The notes under the pieces are model-generated. The model worked only from the letters and a program-made list of their open reading frames with translations. It made no database searches and was not told the DNA's origin. Both the position numbers and the translations under genes were made by a program. From NCBI RefSeq assembly GCF_022898935.1, contig NZ_JALIRP010000006.1, forward strand, positions 124,001-188,000: DNA of 64,000 nt, read 5' to 3'. Of this stretch, positions 52,034-61,259 are shown in pieces (the first letter of the stretch is position 1; every line of letters begins with the position of its first letter). The stretch comes from Paenibacillus mangrovi (lineage in GTDB: Bacteria > Bacillota > Bacilli > Paenibacillales > Paenibacillaceae).

Positions 52034-52729
52034 GTGACAACCATAACTCTTTCAGATTATGAACTCATGAAAATCCAAGTGGAAACGTTATATGTACTGG
52101 ATGACCGGGAGCGGATCGCTGCCATTAATGAACCTTTGGATATGCAGCCTCCAGCCGTTTTTATCGGAAAAACGAAAGAAGGGCTGGTCATTCGCTTCAG
52201 GCGGGATCTGCCTCAAAAGTTGATAGAGGAGATCTTGAGCTGTACGGAAGCGTCCCTGGATGTAGTTCAACTCTGCCGGGTGATTGAATCCTATAAAAAG
52301 GTGACGGACATCTGGATGGGCCCGGCTTATGTTTTCCGATGGGATGATGTCCCTCCTGTAGCAGAGCCAAACATCCTCTTGATCGGCGAATCCAATCGGC
52401 ATCTGTTGAAGAAAAACTTCAGCATCCTGCATGAAGAGCTGTCCGAGCATTTACCTGCTGCAGGTTATGTTGCGGATGGGGAAGTGGTCTCCATATGCTG
52501 CAGCGCGCGTATATCCGGCAGGGCTGCCGAAGCTAGCTTGAAAACCGTAGAGGCCTTCAGGGGACAGGGGCTTGCCCCGCTGGTGGTTCAATCCTGGTGC
52601 AGGCAAGTCAGCAGACAGGGACTTATCCCGCTGTACAGCACTTCATGGGATAACCTGAGCTCACAGGCCGTAGCGCGGAAACTGGGCTTGCACCAATATG
52701 GCATGGATCTAAGCATCAGTACGGGATAG
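52034..52729 (+). CDS. GNAT family N-acetyltransferase
   Basis: A 231-residue protein with an N-terminal about 120-residue region of its own and a C-terminal GNAT half: GEVVSICCSARISGRAAEAS, KTVEAFRGQGLAPLVVQSWC (motif A), LIPLYSTSWDNLSSQAVARK. It shares this layout with the gene at 27021. Start at GTG 52034 behind TAGAGGG. Substrate unknown. Confidence 0.85.
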   Translation: MTTITLSDYELMKIQVETLYVLDDRERIAAINEPLDMQPPAVFIGKTKEGLVIRFRRDLPQKLIEEILSCTEASLDVVQLCRVIESYKKVTDIWMGPAYVFRWDDVPPVAEPNILLIGESNRHLLKKNFSILHEELSEHLPAAGYVADGEVVSICCSARISGRAAEASLKTVEAFRGQGLAPLVVQSWCRQVSRQGLIPLYSTSWDNLSSQAVARKLGLHQYGMDLSISTG

Positions 52730-53072
52730 AAGTTTGAAAACACATTCTCATTTAATTAGCCCCAGATCAGATGGTTGGCAGGATCCCTGTTGCTTGCATC
52801 CGAACCCCTTCGAACCCCTCTATCCACGAGATATTAAATCTTTGAATCCTTCCTTCGATAGGCCCAAACTTGTGAATTCTCTTAAGATTATGATCTTTCA
52901 TAGTATTTTGGCACAAATTAAATAGCAGCAATATGTGACGCTTATGATCGGTTAGTTCTCAACATGTATAACCTGTGGTACACTTTGAATAATCATTTTC
53001 CAATATATGTATTGTTATAATACGATATGGACTCCTTTCAATAGAGCACTCTTAGGGGGGGCGTGAGAGATT
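52730..53072 (+). other. intergenic region, possible promoter
   Basis: About 340 bases without a convincing gene. TTGTTATAAT at 53012-53021 is an extended -10-like sequence and may start the DUF4362 lipoprotein transcript. Nothing else is evident. Confidence 0.35.
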
Positions 53073-53540
53073 TTGATAAAAACAGCAGTGGGATTACTGG
53101 CGGCACTTCTGTTTTTATCCGGCTGCGGCAGTACGTACACGTATAAAGACGCGGAAAAAGACGGCTACGTTGTAGCAGGTGCAGGGCCAGGTCAACAAGC
53201 GAACATAGAGAAGCTGGAGCAGTTTTATGCTGATTTTCAAAATAAAGTCCCTTCCAAGGTCCGGATCGTTCATTTTACAGATGAAGGCGACCCCGTTTAT
53301 CTGGATCTAAACAGTAACGGCCAAGACATTCAATTTACTAGAGATAACTCAAAGGATCAATTCGGCGGACAGGACAGGGGCAAAAAATCTACCGTATGCA
53401 AGCAGATCATCAAACGCGACGAGATGAGTGGCGATGCTTCAGGCGTGGAATATGATCTGAAAGACTGCACAGATGACATTGGATACAGCGATGCGGAGAG
53501 TAAGGAGTATTTTCTATTATTTTTGGAAGATAAGAAGTAG
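53073..53540 (+). CDS. DUF4362 lipoprotein
   Basis: A 155-residue lipoprotein: TTG start at 53073, hydrophobic signal VGLLAALLFL, lipobox LSGC. The mature part contains YKDAEKDGYVVAGAGPGQQA, NIEKLEQFYADFQNKVPSKV and YDLKDCTDDIGY, as in DUF4362 proteins common in Bacillales. Function unknown. Ribosome site AGGGGGGGCG. Confidence 0.8.
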   Translation: MIKTAVGLLAALLFLSGCGSTYTYKDAEKDGYVVAGAGPGQQANIEKLEQFYADFQNKVPSKVRIVHFTDEGDPVYLDLNSNGQDIQFTRDNSKDQFGGQDRGKKSTVCKQIIKRDEMSGDASGVEYDLKDCTDDIGYSDAESKEYFLLFLEDKK

Positions 53541-53576
53541 GCAGAAATTTCCGTAAAAATGAAGCGAGGTGCTGAA

Positions 53577-54092
53577 ATGGATAAGAACATCATGTTGAAA
53601 CAGCTGTCCGATCCGTCGGAAGCCGTGATGCTGGATAAGGCATTTTCAAGCCATTTTGAGTGGTACAGGCAGGGAGATTATTACGAGAGATGTCTGAGGG
53701 AGAATCGGGAAGGAAGCCGGATCACATTGATGGCCTTTTATGGGGATATTTTGGCGGGATGCTGCCATCTACTGCACCGTTCCAAGTATCCATATTTTCT
53801 TGAGCATAACATTCCGGAGATCAATGACCTGAACGTGTTCCCGAAATTTCGCCGCAATCATATCGCGAGCAGATTATTTGATGAATTCGAAAGCATTGCT
53901 GCCCAAACCTATTCGCATATAGGCCTGGGCGTTGGACTTTACGAGGACTACGGGAACGCTCAGCGGATGTATACATCACGCGGATATATTTTGGATGGAC
54001 AAGGGATGACCTACAAAAATCAGAAGGTTATCCCAGGCCAGCCCGTTATGGTCGATGATGATCTGATCCTTTATTTGATCAAAAAGCTGTAG
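53577..54092 (+). CDS. GNAT family N-acetyltransferase
   Basis: A 171-residue GNAT. ITLMAFYGDILAGCCHLLHR, IPEINDLNVFPKFRRNHIAS (motif A), SRLFDEFESIAAQ, and IGLGVGLYEDYGNAQRMYTS with YILDGQGMTYKNQ. Substrate unknown. GCGAGGTG lies just before ATG 53577; ATG 53559 would precede it. No terminator separates it from the next gene. Confidence 0.85.
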   Translation: MDKNIMLKQLSDPSEAVMLDKAFSSHFEWYRQGDYYERCLRENREGSRITLMAFYGDILAGCCHLLHRSKYPYFLEHNIPEINDLNVFPKFRRNHIASRLFDEFESIAAQTYSHIGLGVGLYEDYGNAQRMYTSRGYILDGQGMTYKNQKVIPGQPVMVDDDLILYLIKKL

Positions 54093-54134
54093 AGCGAATC
54101 TAGCATATCTTTATAGAAGGAGGCATGCATCTGA

Positions 54135-54350
54135 ATGGTACAAAAACAGACTCCCCCCGAACATGAACTGCCTGCGGGATTGGCGAAACCAGCGCAGCGC
54201 GCTCTGATCGGAGCTGGACTCGTGAACCTGGAGCACATTGCCAAGGTCAGTGAGGACGAGCTGAAGCAGCTGCACGGAATCGGACCGAACGCACTGAAAA
54301 TCATCCGGCAGGTGCTGGAGGAGAAGGGGCTTTCTTTTGCAGAGAAATGA
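54135..54350 (+). CDS. helix-hairpin-helix protein (RNA polymerase alpha-CTD-like)
   Basis: A 71-residue protein made of one helix-hairpin-helix domain: GLAKPAQRALIGAGLVNLEH, IAKVSEDELKQLHGIGPNAL, KIIRQVLEEKGL. The fold is like the RNA polymerase alpha C-terminal domain and is used for DNA contact. It probably binds DNA non-specifically; no regulatory target is known. Good ribosome site GAAGGAGG. Confidence 0.8.
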   Translation: MVQKQTPPEHELPAGLAKPAQRALIGAGLVNLEHIAKVSEDELKQLHGIGPNALKIIRQVLEEKGLSFAEK

Positions 54351-54408
54351 GATTGAAAGACCGGGAATATAAATGAACGATATTAAGGAGAAAGAAGAAG
54401 GTGACATC

Positions 54409-55245
54409 ATGATTCAATTTTCAAACGGCAAGGTCACGGTATTTCAAAGCGTTTTGTTTCAGACCACTTCGACCGTCATTCAGCTGGATGATTTCATCCT
54501 CGTCGTGGACCCTAATTGGCTCCCAGGCGAGATTCAGGAGATCAAGGCCCACGTGGATGCAGTACAAGGGGATAAACCGTGTTATTTGTTGTTTACGCAC
54601 GCGGACTACGACCATATCATCGGGTACAAAGCCTTTCCGGGGGCAAAAACTATCGGGAGCGCCGGACTTGCGAATTATCCGAAAAAAGACCATAAGCTGA
54701 AGTTGATTCGGGATTTTGACGCCACCTATTATGTGTCACGCGACTATCCAGTGGAATTTCCGGAGCTGGATATCGTCATCGGTGCGGACGGCCAGCAGAT
54801 TACGATCGGTTCCACCACGTTGACCTTTTACCTGGCTCCGGGTCATACGGAAGACGGCTTGTTCACGGTGATTGATGCGGAAGGTGTTTTTGTCGCTGGT
54901 GATTATTTATCAGACTTCGAGCTTCCTTTTATTTATTACAGCGCTCAGGCGTACGAGGAGACGATTCGTAAGGCTAAGCAGATTTTGCATGGTCATCCGG
55001 TACGGCTTCTCGTTCCTGGTCATGGTCAGCATACCAAAAGCCGCGCTGAGATGGACCGGAGAGTGGGCGTGGCGCTGGACCATTTGAAGCGATTGAAGCA
55101 GGCGGTTCTTGCCGGTGACGAGCAGGTTTTGGAGCAGCTGAAGCTTGAGCATGGTTTTCTATCCGAAACGACGATGGAGTGCCATAAGGATAACGTGAGG
55201 ATTATGAGGCATGAGCTTCTGGGAGAAACGGCAGAGGAGGAATGA
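54409..55245 (+). CDS. MBL-fold metallo-hydrolase
   Basis: A 278-residue metallo-beta-lactamase fold protein. YLLFTHADYDHIIGYKAF has the metal-binding H-x-D-x-D-H, FYLAPGHTEDGLFTVIDAEG with PGHT, GVFVAGDYLSDFE and LLVPGHGQHTKSRAEMDRRV carry further ligands. It may act on thioesters, nucleotides or lactones; the substrate is not identifiable. Start at ATG 54409 rather than 54373. It overlaps the next GNAT gene by a few bases. Confidence 0.9.
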   Translation: MIQFSNGKVTVFQSVLFQTTSTVIQLDDFILVVDPNWLPGEIQEIKAHVDAVQGDKPCYLLFTHADYDHIIGYKAFPGAKTIGSAGLANYPKKDHKLKLIRDFDATYYVSRDYPVEFPELDIVIGADGQQITIGSTTLTFYLAPGHTEDGLFTVIDAEGVFVAGDYLSDFELPFIYYSAQAYEETIRKAKQILHGHPVRLLVPGHGQHTKSRAEMDRRVGVALDHLKRLKQAVLAGDEQVLEQLKLEHGFLSETTMECHKDNVRIMRHELLGETAEEE

Positions 55246-55754
55246 TGATGAATTATACCATCCGTCTGATTACGGAGCAGGATGTTCCTTTTATGTGGGA
55301 GATGCTCTATGAATCGATGTATGTACCCGAAGGCCAGGAGCCGTTCAACAGGGATATTCTACGGGACCCTTCGATCGCCAAGTATGCCGAGAATTGGGGC
55401 CGGGCGGGAGATATCGGACTAATCGCCGTGACGGATGAGGGAGAGCCTCTGGGCACCATTACAACGCGATTTTTTCAGGAAGACAACCAAGGATATGGAT
55501 ATGTCGGGGCTGACGTACCAGAGTTGGGCATGGCTCTATCGCAGACGCATCGGGGACAGGGGATTGGAACGGCACTGATGCAGGCATTGTTTGAAGAGCT
55601 GCACAAGAACGGGATTGCCCGGGTTTCGCTAAGCGTAGATCCAAACAACACGGCCGCGGTGAAGCTGTATCAGCGCTTTGGATTTGAAAAAGTGGGCATG
55701 GCAGGCACGTCCATAACGATGGTTACCGATGTGCGGCAGTCAGGTGTTGAATGA
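55242..55754 (+). CDS. GNAT family N-acetyltransferase
   Basis: A 170-residue GNAT: IRLITEQDVPFMWEMLYESM, GEPLGTITTRFFQEDNQGYG, then ELGMALSQTHRGQGIGTALM (motif A; about residues 88-108), LSVDPNNTAAVKLYQRFGFE. Substrate unknown. It overlaps the preceding MBL gene and the following TmrB-like gene by 4 bases (ATGA), so the three are translationally coupled. Confidence 0.9.
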   Translation: MMMNYTIRLITEQDVPFMWEMLYESMYVPEGQEPFNRDILRDPSIAKYAENWGRAGDIGLIAVTDEGEPLGTITTRFFQEDNQGYGYVGADVPELGMALSQTHRGQGIGTALMQALFEELHKNGIARVSLSVDPNNTAAVKLYQRFGFEKVGMAGTSITMVTDVRQSGVE

Positions 55755-56350
55755 TGATCATCTGGGTGAACGGCGCATTTGGAGCGGGAAAAACGCAAAC
55801 GGCGCATGAGCTTCAGCGGCGGATACCGCATTCCTATATTTATGATCCGGAGAATGCCGGTTATTTTATCCGCAAAAATATCCCCGCCAGTATGGCCAAA
55901 AGCGATTTTCAGGATCATAAGGTGTGGCGCGAAACGAATTACAGCATGATCAAGTACATTCATGACGAATATGACGGAACCCTGATCATTCCGATGACGA
56001 TCGTAGATCCGCAATATTTTGACGATATCGTTGGCAGGCTGAGACGGGACGGGGTTGTTATTCACCATTTTGCGCTGTGCGCTACGAGAGAGACTCTTCT
56101 GAAAAGACTGCGGAGTCGCGGCGAAAATGATCGCTCATGGGCGGCGCAGCAAATCGACAGATGCATTGATGGGCTCTCCCTTCCCGTGTTTGAACGGCAT
56201 CTGCAGACGGATGCGATGACGATTTCTGATGTGGTGGAGGCCATTGCGGCGGTGTTAGACATCACACTCATGCCCGACCAACACGGGAAACTGCGCAAAC
56301 AATACGACAAAATTATGACGCAGATCAGGCATATTCGTTTTTTTCAATAA
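55751..56350 (+). CDS. TmrB-like P-loop ATPase
   Basis: A 199-residue ATP-binding protein resembling Bacillus TmrB (tunicamycin resistance) by IIWVNGAFGAGKTQTAHELQ (Walker A), then YIYDPENAGYFIRKNIP, and FDDIVGRLRRDGVVIHHFAL. TmrB confers tunicamycin resistance in Bacillus, so an antibiotic role is possible but not shown. It overlaps the preceding GNAT gene by 4 bases. A C-terminal tail ends in IRHIRFFQ. Confidence 0.82.
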   Translation: MMIIWVNGAFGAGKTQTAHELQRRIPHSYIYDPENAGYFIRKNIPASMAKSDFQDHKVWRETNYSMIKYIHDEYDGTLIIPMTIVDPQYFDDIVGRLRRDGVVIHHFALCATRETLLKRLRSRGENDRSWAAQQIDRCIDGLSLPVFERHLQTDAMTISDVVEAIAAVLDITLMPDQHGKLRKQYDKIMTQIRHIRFFQ

Positions 56351-56447
56351 GGATTCTATTGTATCGGCACAGGACATGGCTGCTGTATGGCTCAGCTGAT
56401 ATATATTAGTAAGTACTATTAATACCAATCATTTTATATAAGAGTGG

Positions 56448-57203
56448 GTGGTAGCTTTGCATCAACAAATCGAGGAGTATGCTTTGAATGCCTGGCCTGC
56501 ATTGCAGACGCTCGTTCATGACGGATGGCTGCTGCGTTTTGCGGACGGTTATACCAAACGATCCAATTCCGTGAATGCCCTCTTCAATGCAGGGGAAGAT
56601 CATCTGGAGCAGAAAATTTCCCGGTGTGAGGCCTTGTACCACCGAGCCGGTCTGAACGCCGTCTTCAAGGTAACGCCATTCGTGCCTGGATCGCTGGATC
56701 GTACGCTGGAAGCCTGTGGCTATAAGCTTTGCGATCCATCTTCTGTCATGATCTTGGAGGATCTGGCTGCTGCGGCGGAACCGAAGCTGACGGATATTGA
56801 ATGTTCGCCGTCGTTAACGCCTGAGTGGACGGACACCTTCGCTTCAATGAACCATGGGCTATCCGCACGGAACAAAGCGGCCATGCAGAAAATGCTGTCA
56901 CAAACGGTGCTGCAAACGGGATATTTTACCTTGTATCAGGAGTCTGTTCCGGTAGCTTGCGGTCTCGGGGTGATCGAGGACAAGTTCGTCGGGTTGTTTG
57001 ATATTATTACGTCGGAGGATCACCGGAACTGGGGATACGGAGAACAGCTGATCCTGAACATATTGAAATGGGCAAAAGAAAACGGGGCGGCGCACAGCTA
57101 TCTTCAGGTACTTCAGGATAATCTGCCTGCCAATTGGCTGTACGAGAAGCTGGGCTACCGTCAAATCTATTCCTATTGGTACCGAAGCAAAGCCTTGCTG
57201 TAA
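56448..57203 (+). CDS. GNAT family N-acetyltransferase, two-domain type
   Basis: A 251-residue protein with an N-terminal GNAT-like domain (LHQQIEEYALNAWPALQTLV, HDGWLLRFADGYTKRSNSVN) and a C-terminal motif A (LFDIITSEDHRNWGYGEQLI) followed by LQVLQDNLPANWLYEKLGYR. This FADGYTKRxNSV signature marks a well-known GNAT subgroup. Start at GTG 56448, with TTG 56457 possible. Substrate unknown. Confidence 0.85.
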   Translation: MVALHQQIEEYALNAWPALQTLVHDGWLLRFADGYTKRSNSVNALFNAGEDHLEQKISRCEALYHRAGLNAVFKVTPFVPGSLDRTLEACGYKLCDPSSVMILEDLAAAAEPKLTDIECSPSLTPEWTDTFASMNHGLSARNKAAMQKMLSQTVLQTGYFTLYQESVPVACGLGVIEDKFVGLFDIITSEDHRNWGYGEQLILNILKWAKENGAAHSYLQVLQDNLPANWLYEKLGYRQIYSYWYRSKALL

Positions 57204-57236
57204 GGCGATATTTCAGACACCGGAAAAGAGGACTTT

Positions 57237-57967
57237 ATGGAATCAACTGCGTTTCTAGTCATATGTATTTTCGTTGTGGTAGGGGCCGGTTTTATTCAGG
57301 GGCTGACGAGCTTCGGATTTGCCCTGATTGCCATGCCTTTTCTGGCAAGGGTCATTCCGCTTCAGCAGGCGGTTCCCGCTGTCGTTATTTTGGGTCTATG
57401 CACCAATCTTATAGTGATCGTAGATGCGAGGCGCCACGTAGATTTGAAGAAAATCTGGATTCTCATCCTGTCTAGCTTACTGGCCGCACCAATTGGAACC
57501 TATCTTCTTCTTCTGCTGGATGAGCGGCTTCTGAAATTGTTTACGGGAGTGTTCATTATCCTGATCGCTGTTCTCTTGCTACTTGGAAAGTCTTTTCCAG
57601 TTAAAAACGAGAAACTTGCCTTTGTGCCGGTGGGCATCATCAGTGGGCTGCTGAACGGAAGCATATCGATGAGCGGACCGCCAGTGGCTCTTTTTCTATC
57701 AAATCAACAACAGGCAAGGAAACCTTTCGGGCCAATATTACGGCGTATGCCATCATTTTAAATGTCATTACGATCTGTACCTTTGCTTACAGCGGCATAC
57801 TGACCAAGCAGGTATTTACTTATTCCTTATGGCTCATTCCCAGCATGTTAGTCGGCGTATTTATTGGCATTAAAGCGATCAGGAAGCTGAACGATCAGTG
57901 GTTCAGAAGGTTGGCGCTGTGGGTGATTATCCTGTCCGGTACGTGGACGGTGATCAGCACATTTTAG
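57237..57967 (+). pseudogene. TauE/SafE-type sulfite/anion permease, frameshifted
   Basis: Membrane protein with about eight helices. The first frame, MESTAFLVICIFVVVGAGFI to FLSNQQQAR, breaks near 57712. The second continues GKETFRANITAYAIILNVIT, LWLIPSMLVGVFIGI and ends WVIILSGTWTVISTF. Together they give a full-length 122-family-like TauE/SafE exporter of about 243 residues; one base is missing in a CAACAACAGG stretch. The conserved QxxGKETFRAN segment spans the break. It is either recently inactivated or misread. Confidence 0.75.
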
Positions 57968-57983
57968 AAAAAGAGGTGTACGC

Positions 57984-58544
57984 ATGAAATTCATCATCCT
58001 TTTTGGTCCCCAGGCTGTCGGGAAAATGACGGTAGGGCAGGAGCTTGAGAAAATCACGGATTTAAAGCTGTTTCACAACCATATGACCATCGAGCTGGTT
58101 ACTCCGTTTTTTAGCTACGGCTCACCTGCTGGCAATCGTCTGGTCCATTTATTTCGGCAGGAGATTTTTGAGGAAGTGGCCAAAAGCGATCTGGCCGGAC
58201 TCATCTTCACGTTTGTGTGGGCGTTTGATCTGCAGAGTGATTGGGATTATGTGGAGGAAATCAGCCGTATTTTCGAATCCCAGGGCGGCACGGTGTATTA
58301 TGTGGAACTGGAAGCAGATATGGACGAGCGGCTGGAACGCAACAAGAGCCCGCACCGACTAAGCCACAAACCGACCAAAAGAAATCTGGAATTCTCCGAA
58401 AGAAATCTGAGGAAGACGATGGAGAACCACCGGCTTAATTCCATGGAGGGGGAAATCAAGAATTCCCATTATTTGAGAATTAACAACACCCGTCTGAGTC
58501 CGGAGGACGTCGCTCAGATGATTAAGGATAAATTTGGGCTGTGA
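57984..58544 (+). CDS. P-loop kinase-like AAA protein
   Basis: A 186-residue nucleotide-binding protein: Walker A GPQAVGKMTVGQEL near residues 9-22, LFHNHMTIELVTPFF substrate loop, LIFTFVWAFDLQSDWDYV, and VYYVELEADMDERLERNKSP as the lid. The fold is that of shikimate-kinase/AAA small kinases. Substrate unknown. AAAGAGGTG precedes ATG 57984, 16 bases after the TauE stop. Confidence 0.8.
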   Translation: MKFIILFGPQAVGKMTVGQELEKITDLKLFHNHMTIELVTPFFSYGSPAGNRLVHLFRQEIFEEVAKSDLAGLIFTFVWAFDLQSDWDYVEEISRIFESQGGTVYYVELEADMDERLERNKSPHRLSHKPTKRNLEFSERNLRKTMENHRLNSMEGEIKNSHYLRINNTRLSPEDVAQMIKDKFGL

Positions 58545-58642
58545 ACCGATAGTCGGAAGAGGAGAACAAGAAGCAGGCGGATTCCTCCATTGCGAGAGTC
58601 GTGGCACGGGTGAAATAAGTTTCTACGAAGGAGTGGGTACAT

Positions 58643-59458
58643 ATGAACAACAAAGTCATTACATACTACAATGCCTTCGACGAATGGGGACGGCTCGACC
58701 GGGAGCCTATTGAATTCATCATTAATATGCATCATATTCAAAGCCTGCTTCCGCCGCAGGGACATATTTTGGATAACGGCGCCGGGCCGGGAAAATATTC
58801 AATTGAGCTTGCCAAGCTGGGCTATCGGATGACGCTGACAGATTTAACACCGAAGTCGGTTGATATAGCGAAGATAAAAGCCGAAGAATATCAGATTGAA
58901 GATCAGTTCGACGGGTTTTACGCGGCAGATGCCAGAGACTTGAGCCTGTTTCCGGATGACCGCTATGATGCCGCCCTGATGCTGGGACCGCTGTATCATC
59001 TGCAGACTGAAGAGGGCCGTGTACAAGCTGTTCAGGAGCTGCATCGGGTGACGAAGCCGGGCGGGCTTGTATTTGTGGCGATGATGTCTAGAACCCGGTT
59101 CTTGACGACGTCGCTCATGCATCCTGAGATGTGGAAGCCGAACCATACGGTTCAGGGTATTACAGATTTCCTGCGGACGGGAACGTTTGACCATGCGGAT
59201 GAAGGAAGATTCACAGGGGCGTACTATTTTAACATTGATGAGATCAACCCGTTTATGGAGTCGCATGGATTCGAAACGGTCAAATTGGTCGGATCGAGCA
59301 GTATTGCGGGCGCAATGCAGCCGGAGCAGTGGGATTACTGGGAGCAGCAAGGCGATGAGGCATTCCGGCAGATCATGGACATGGTTCTGAAAAATTCCGA
59401 GAATCCGTATATGTTGGGCTCTGCATCGCATTTGCTTTATATCGGCAGGAAAAAGTAG
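58643..59458 (+). CDS. class I SAM-dependent methyltransferase
   Basis: A 271-residue methyltransferase: ILDNGAGPGKYSIELAKLGY (motif I, about residues 39-58), MTLTDLTPKSVDIAKIKAEE (ribose-binding Asp), YAADARDLSLF and YDAALMLGPLYHLQTEEGRV (motif IV). It resembles small-molecule methyltransferases; the acceptor is unknown. The strong ribosome site GAAGGAG precedes ATG 58643. A terminator follows. Confidence 0.87.
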   Translation: MNNKVITYYNAFDEWGRLDREPIEFIINMHHIQSLLPPQGHILDNGAGPGKYSIELAKLGYRMTLTDLTPKSVDIAKIKAEEYQIEDQFDGFYAADARDLSLFPDDRYDAALMLGPLYHLQTEEGRVQAVQELHRVTKPGGLVFVAMMSRTRFLTTSLMHPEMWKPNHTVQGITDFLRTGTFDHADEGRFTGAYYFNIDEINPFMESHGFETVKLVGSSSIAGAMQPEQWDYWEQQGDEAFRQIMDMVLKNSENPYMLGSASHLLYIGRKK

Positions 59459-59490
59459 AGCGAATGAACGTCATAACTTTTAAAAAATGA

Positions 59491-59516
59491 AGAGAGCCGG
59501 AAGAGCTCTCTTTTTT
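59491..59516 (+). terminator. rho-independent terminator
   Basis: AGAGAGC/GCTCTCT hairpin with an 7-base loop, then six T, after the methyltransferase gene. Confidence 0.85.
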
Positions 59517-59565
59517 AATGTTCGACTGGGTTTGGTGGGCGTGTTTGCTTTCTTCGTAGGATTTC

Positions 59566-59868
59566 TTACAGTCCTTTGCCGCCTAAAAGATTCAGAGGTA
59601 TCGCTTCTACACCGGCTATCAGCGGCATGGCCCGCGCAATGGAATCCCGGGTTTCAGGCTGATCCAGTGATGCTTTATGCGCATCAGCGCTGCTCCACAC
59701 TTCAGTCACCCAAACGGCGTCGGGTTCCTTTTCCGACAGGTTGATCAAATAGAGCTCGCATTCTTTTACGGTCTGAGCCGCATTTGCTGCCTCCATCAGA
59801 ATGTTTGTAAGCTTGTCCCGCTCTCCGGCTTTTGCCGTAAATTTCACGTATGCCGCATATTTGTCCAT
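59566..59868 (-). CDS. antibiotic biosynthesis monooxygenase-like (putative quinol monooxygenase)
   Basis: A 100-residue ABM-fold protein, on the minus strand against its neighbours. KYAAYVKFTAKAGERDKLTN, CELYLINLSEKEPDAVWVTE, VWSSADAHKASLDQPETRDS are the usual dimeric alpha+beta barrel segments, with W and H at family positions. Related YgiN-type enzymes oxidise quinols without cofactor. Ribosome site GGAGAGTAC lies upstream of the ATG at 59868. Confidence 0.85.
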   Translation of the reverse strand: MDKYAAYVKFTAKAGERDKLTNILMEAANAAQTVKECELYLINLSEKEPDAVWVTEVWSSADAHKASLDQPETRDSIARAMPLIAGVEAIPLNLLGGKGL

Positions 59869-59981
59869 GCTCTGTACTCTCCTTTTGTCGCCCGTATTTA
59901 ATCTCTATTTTCTATGAAACCGTATACGATTACAACCAAGATAGATTAAAATTGGAATTAAAGTTATTTTTTTTCGAAACC

Positions 59982-60521
59982 ATGCTGCACCGGAAGGGGG
60001 AGATACCCATTAGAATCCGTATTATTGGCGCTTGCGGCAGTGGAAAATCATATATTGCGCGCGAGTGCTCCCGCCGGCTGGGAATCCCTCACTACGAAAC
60101 CGATAATTTTGTGTGGGAACGTGGTCTAGAACAACGCAAATTTCCGATTGAGACAAGAGATAGGCTTTTAAGGGAAGCGGTCCGTACCGAGGCTTGGATC
60201 ATTGAAGGCGTACACCATAAATGGGGAAAAGAGAGCTTTGAGCACGCCGATGTTATTTTCATCATCTCGCCGAATAAATTCATTCGGGACTTCCGGATCT
60301 TGCGGAGGTTCGTCCGGGCGAGACTTGGACTGGAACGGGCCAACTACAAGCAGTCTTTCAAAAATTTGCTAGTGATGACGTTTGTGTGGAACAAAGGCTT
60401 CGACCAGAAGAACATGAACGAAATTTTGGAGCTTACGCAGCCTTATGAAGGCAGAAGAATCATCGTGAAATCAAACAAGGAGATTTTGGAGTACATACAA
60501 GGCGCGGGGTACGGCGGATGA
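59982..60521 (+). CDS. adenylate kinase/DNA topology modulation-type P-loop protein
   Basis: A P-loop protein of about 180 residues: IRIIGACGSGKSYIARECSR (Walker A), LGIPHYETDNFVWERG, WIIEGVHHKWGKESFEHADV and FIISPNKFIRDFRILRRFVR. This is the FlaR/'DNA topology modulation protein' group of adenylate-kinase-like proteins; substrate unknown. The start is uncertain: ATG 59982 has no ribosome site, whereas GGAAGGGGGAG at 59991-60001 would serve a start near 60010 (ATT AGA ATC CGT), so a non-ATG start is likely. Confidence 0.75.
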   Translation: MLHRKGEIPIRIRIIGACGSGKSYIARECSRRLGIPHYETDNFVWERGLEQRKFPIETRDRLLREAVRTEAWIIEGVHHKWGKESFEHADVIFIISPNKFIRDFRILRRFVRARLGLERANYKQSFKNLLVMTFVWNKGFDQKNMNEILELTQPYEGRRIIVKSNKEILEYIQGAGYGG

Positions 60522-60559
60522 AAAAGAGATAACATAAAAGAGAAGGCGGGAATAAGAAA

Positions 60560-61183
60560 ATGAAAATCGTGATCGGACAGCCCAAACTGGAATCGGAGCT
60601 GAACCAACTGGAGCTGACATTAACAGCTTACCCGGAGGCGGATGTGGTCATTTTTCCTGAGGGATACATCAATGCGAATTTGGAACAGGCGCGCAAGCTG
60701 GCTCGTATGCACCATACCGCAATCATCTCGGGCTACAAGAATCCCAAGGATTGGTCCGTCGTCATCGATGCTTCGGGAGATCTTCTACTGAACCGGGCCA
60801 AATATGAGGCTGGCGGCGCAGCAGAGGTGAACGGACAACGGATCGCGCATTTGTTATGCGATGAACTGGTACTGCAGGGGCTTAAAGAGCAGGCAGAACC
60901 TGTGGATATGATCGCGCATCCCATCGGTGTGGGAATGTTCAGCGAGGAGCAATTTGAGGAATGGATTACGGTTGCCAAAAATATCGCAAAGCAGCATCAT
61001 GCGCTCATCATCGGAACCAGCCATGCCGACGGATCATACCGTGATTCCGCAGTTTCGATTCCTATTGCCTACTGTATTGACCCGGATGGGAGGGAGGTTT
61101 TTATACGCAAAAATGATACGCGTACTGTTCTGTTGGACACAGAAACGATGCAGTACATAGTAAGCGAGGCAGTCTACAGGTAA
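60560..61183 (+). CDS. nitrilase/carbon-nitrogen hydrolase family protein
   Basis: A 207-residue protein, shorter than most nitrilases (about 260-340). The catalytic triad positions are visible: Glu in ADVVIFPEGYINANL, Lys in LLNRAKYEAGG and Cys in IAHLLCDELVLQGL. PVDMIAHPIGVGMFSEEQFE is an atypical ending. It should hydrolyse an amide or nitrile of unknown nature. Ribosome site AGAAGGCGGG. Active site completeness is inferred by alignment in mind, not computed. Confidence 0.75.
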   Translation: MKIVIGQPKLESELNQLELTLTAYPEADVVIFPEGYINANLEQARKLARMHHTAIISGYKNPKDWSVVIDASGDLLLNRAKYEAGGAAEVNGQRIAHLLCDELVLQGLKEQAEPVDMIAHPIGVGMFSEEQFEEWITVAKNIAKQHHALIIGTSHADGSYRDSAVSIPIAYCIDPDGREVFIRKNDTRTVLLDTETMQYIVSEAVYR

Positions 61184-61259
61184 TACAGCAGCCATGAGAT
61201 TGGCGAACCCAATCATGCACTCGAAAAGGAAAAATCAAGATAAAAGGAGCGAACATGTT

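Noticed and set aside
52734..52925. Possible 63-residue protein
   Set aside because: No ribosome site and no recognisable composition; it fits random open frame in an intergenic region.
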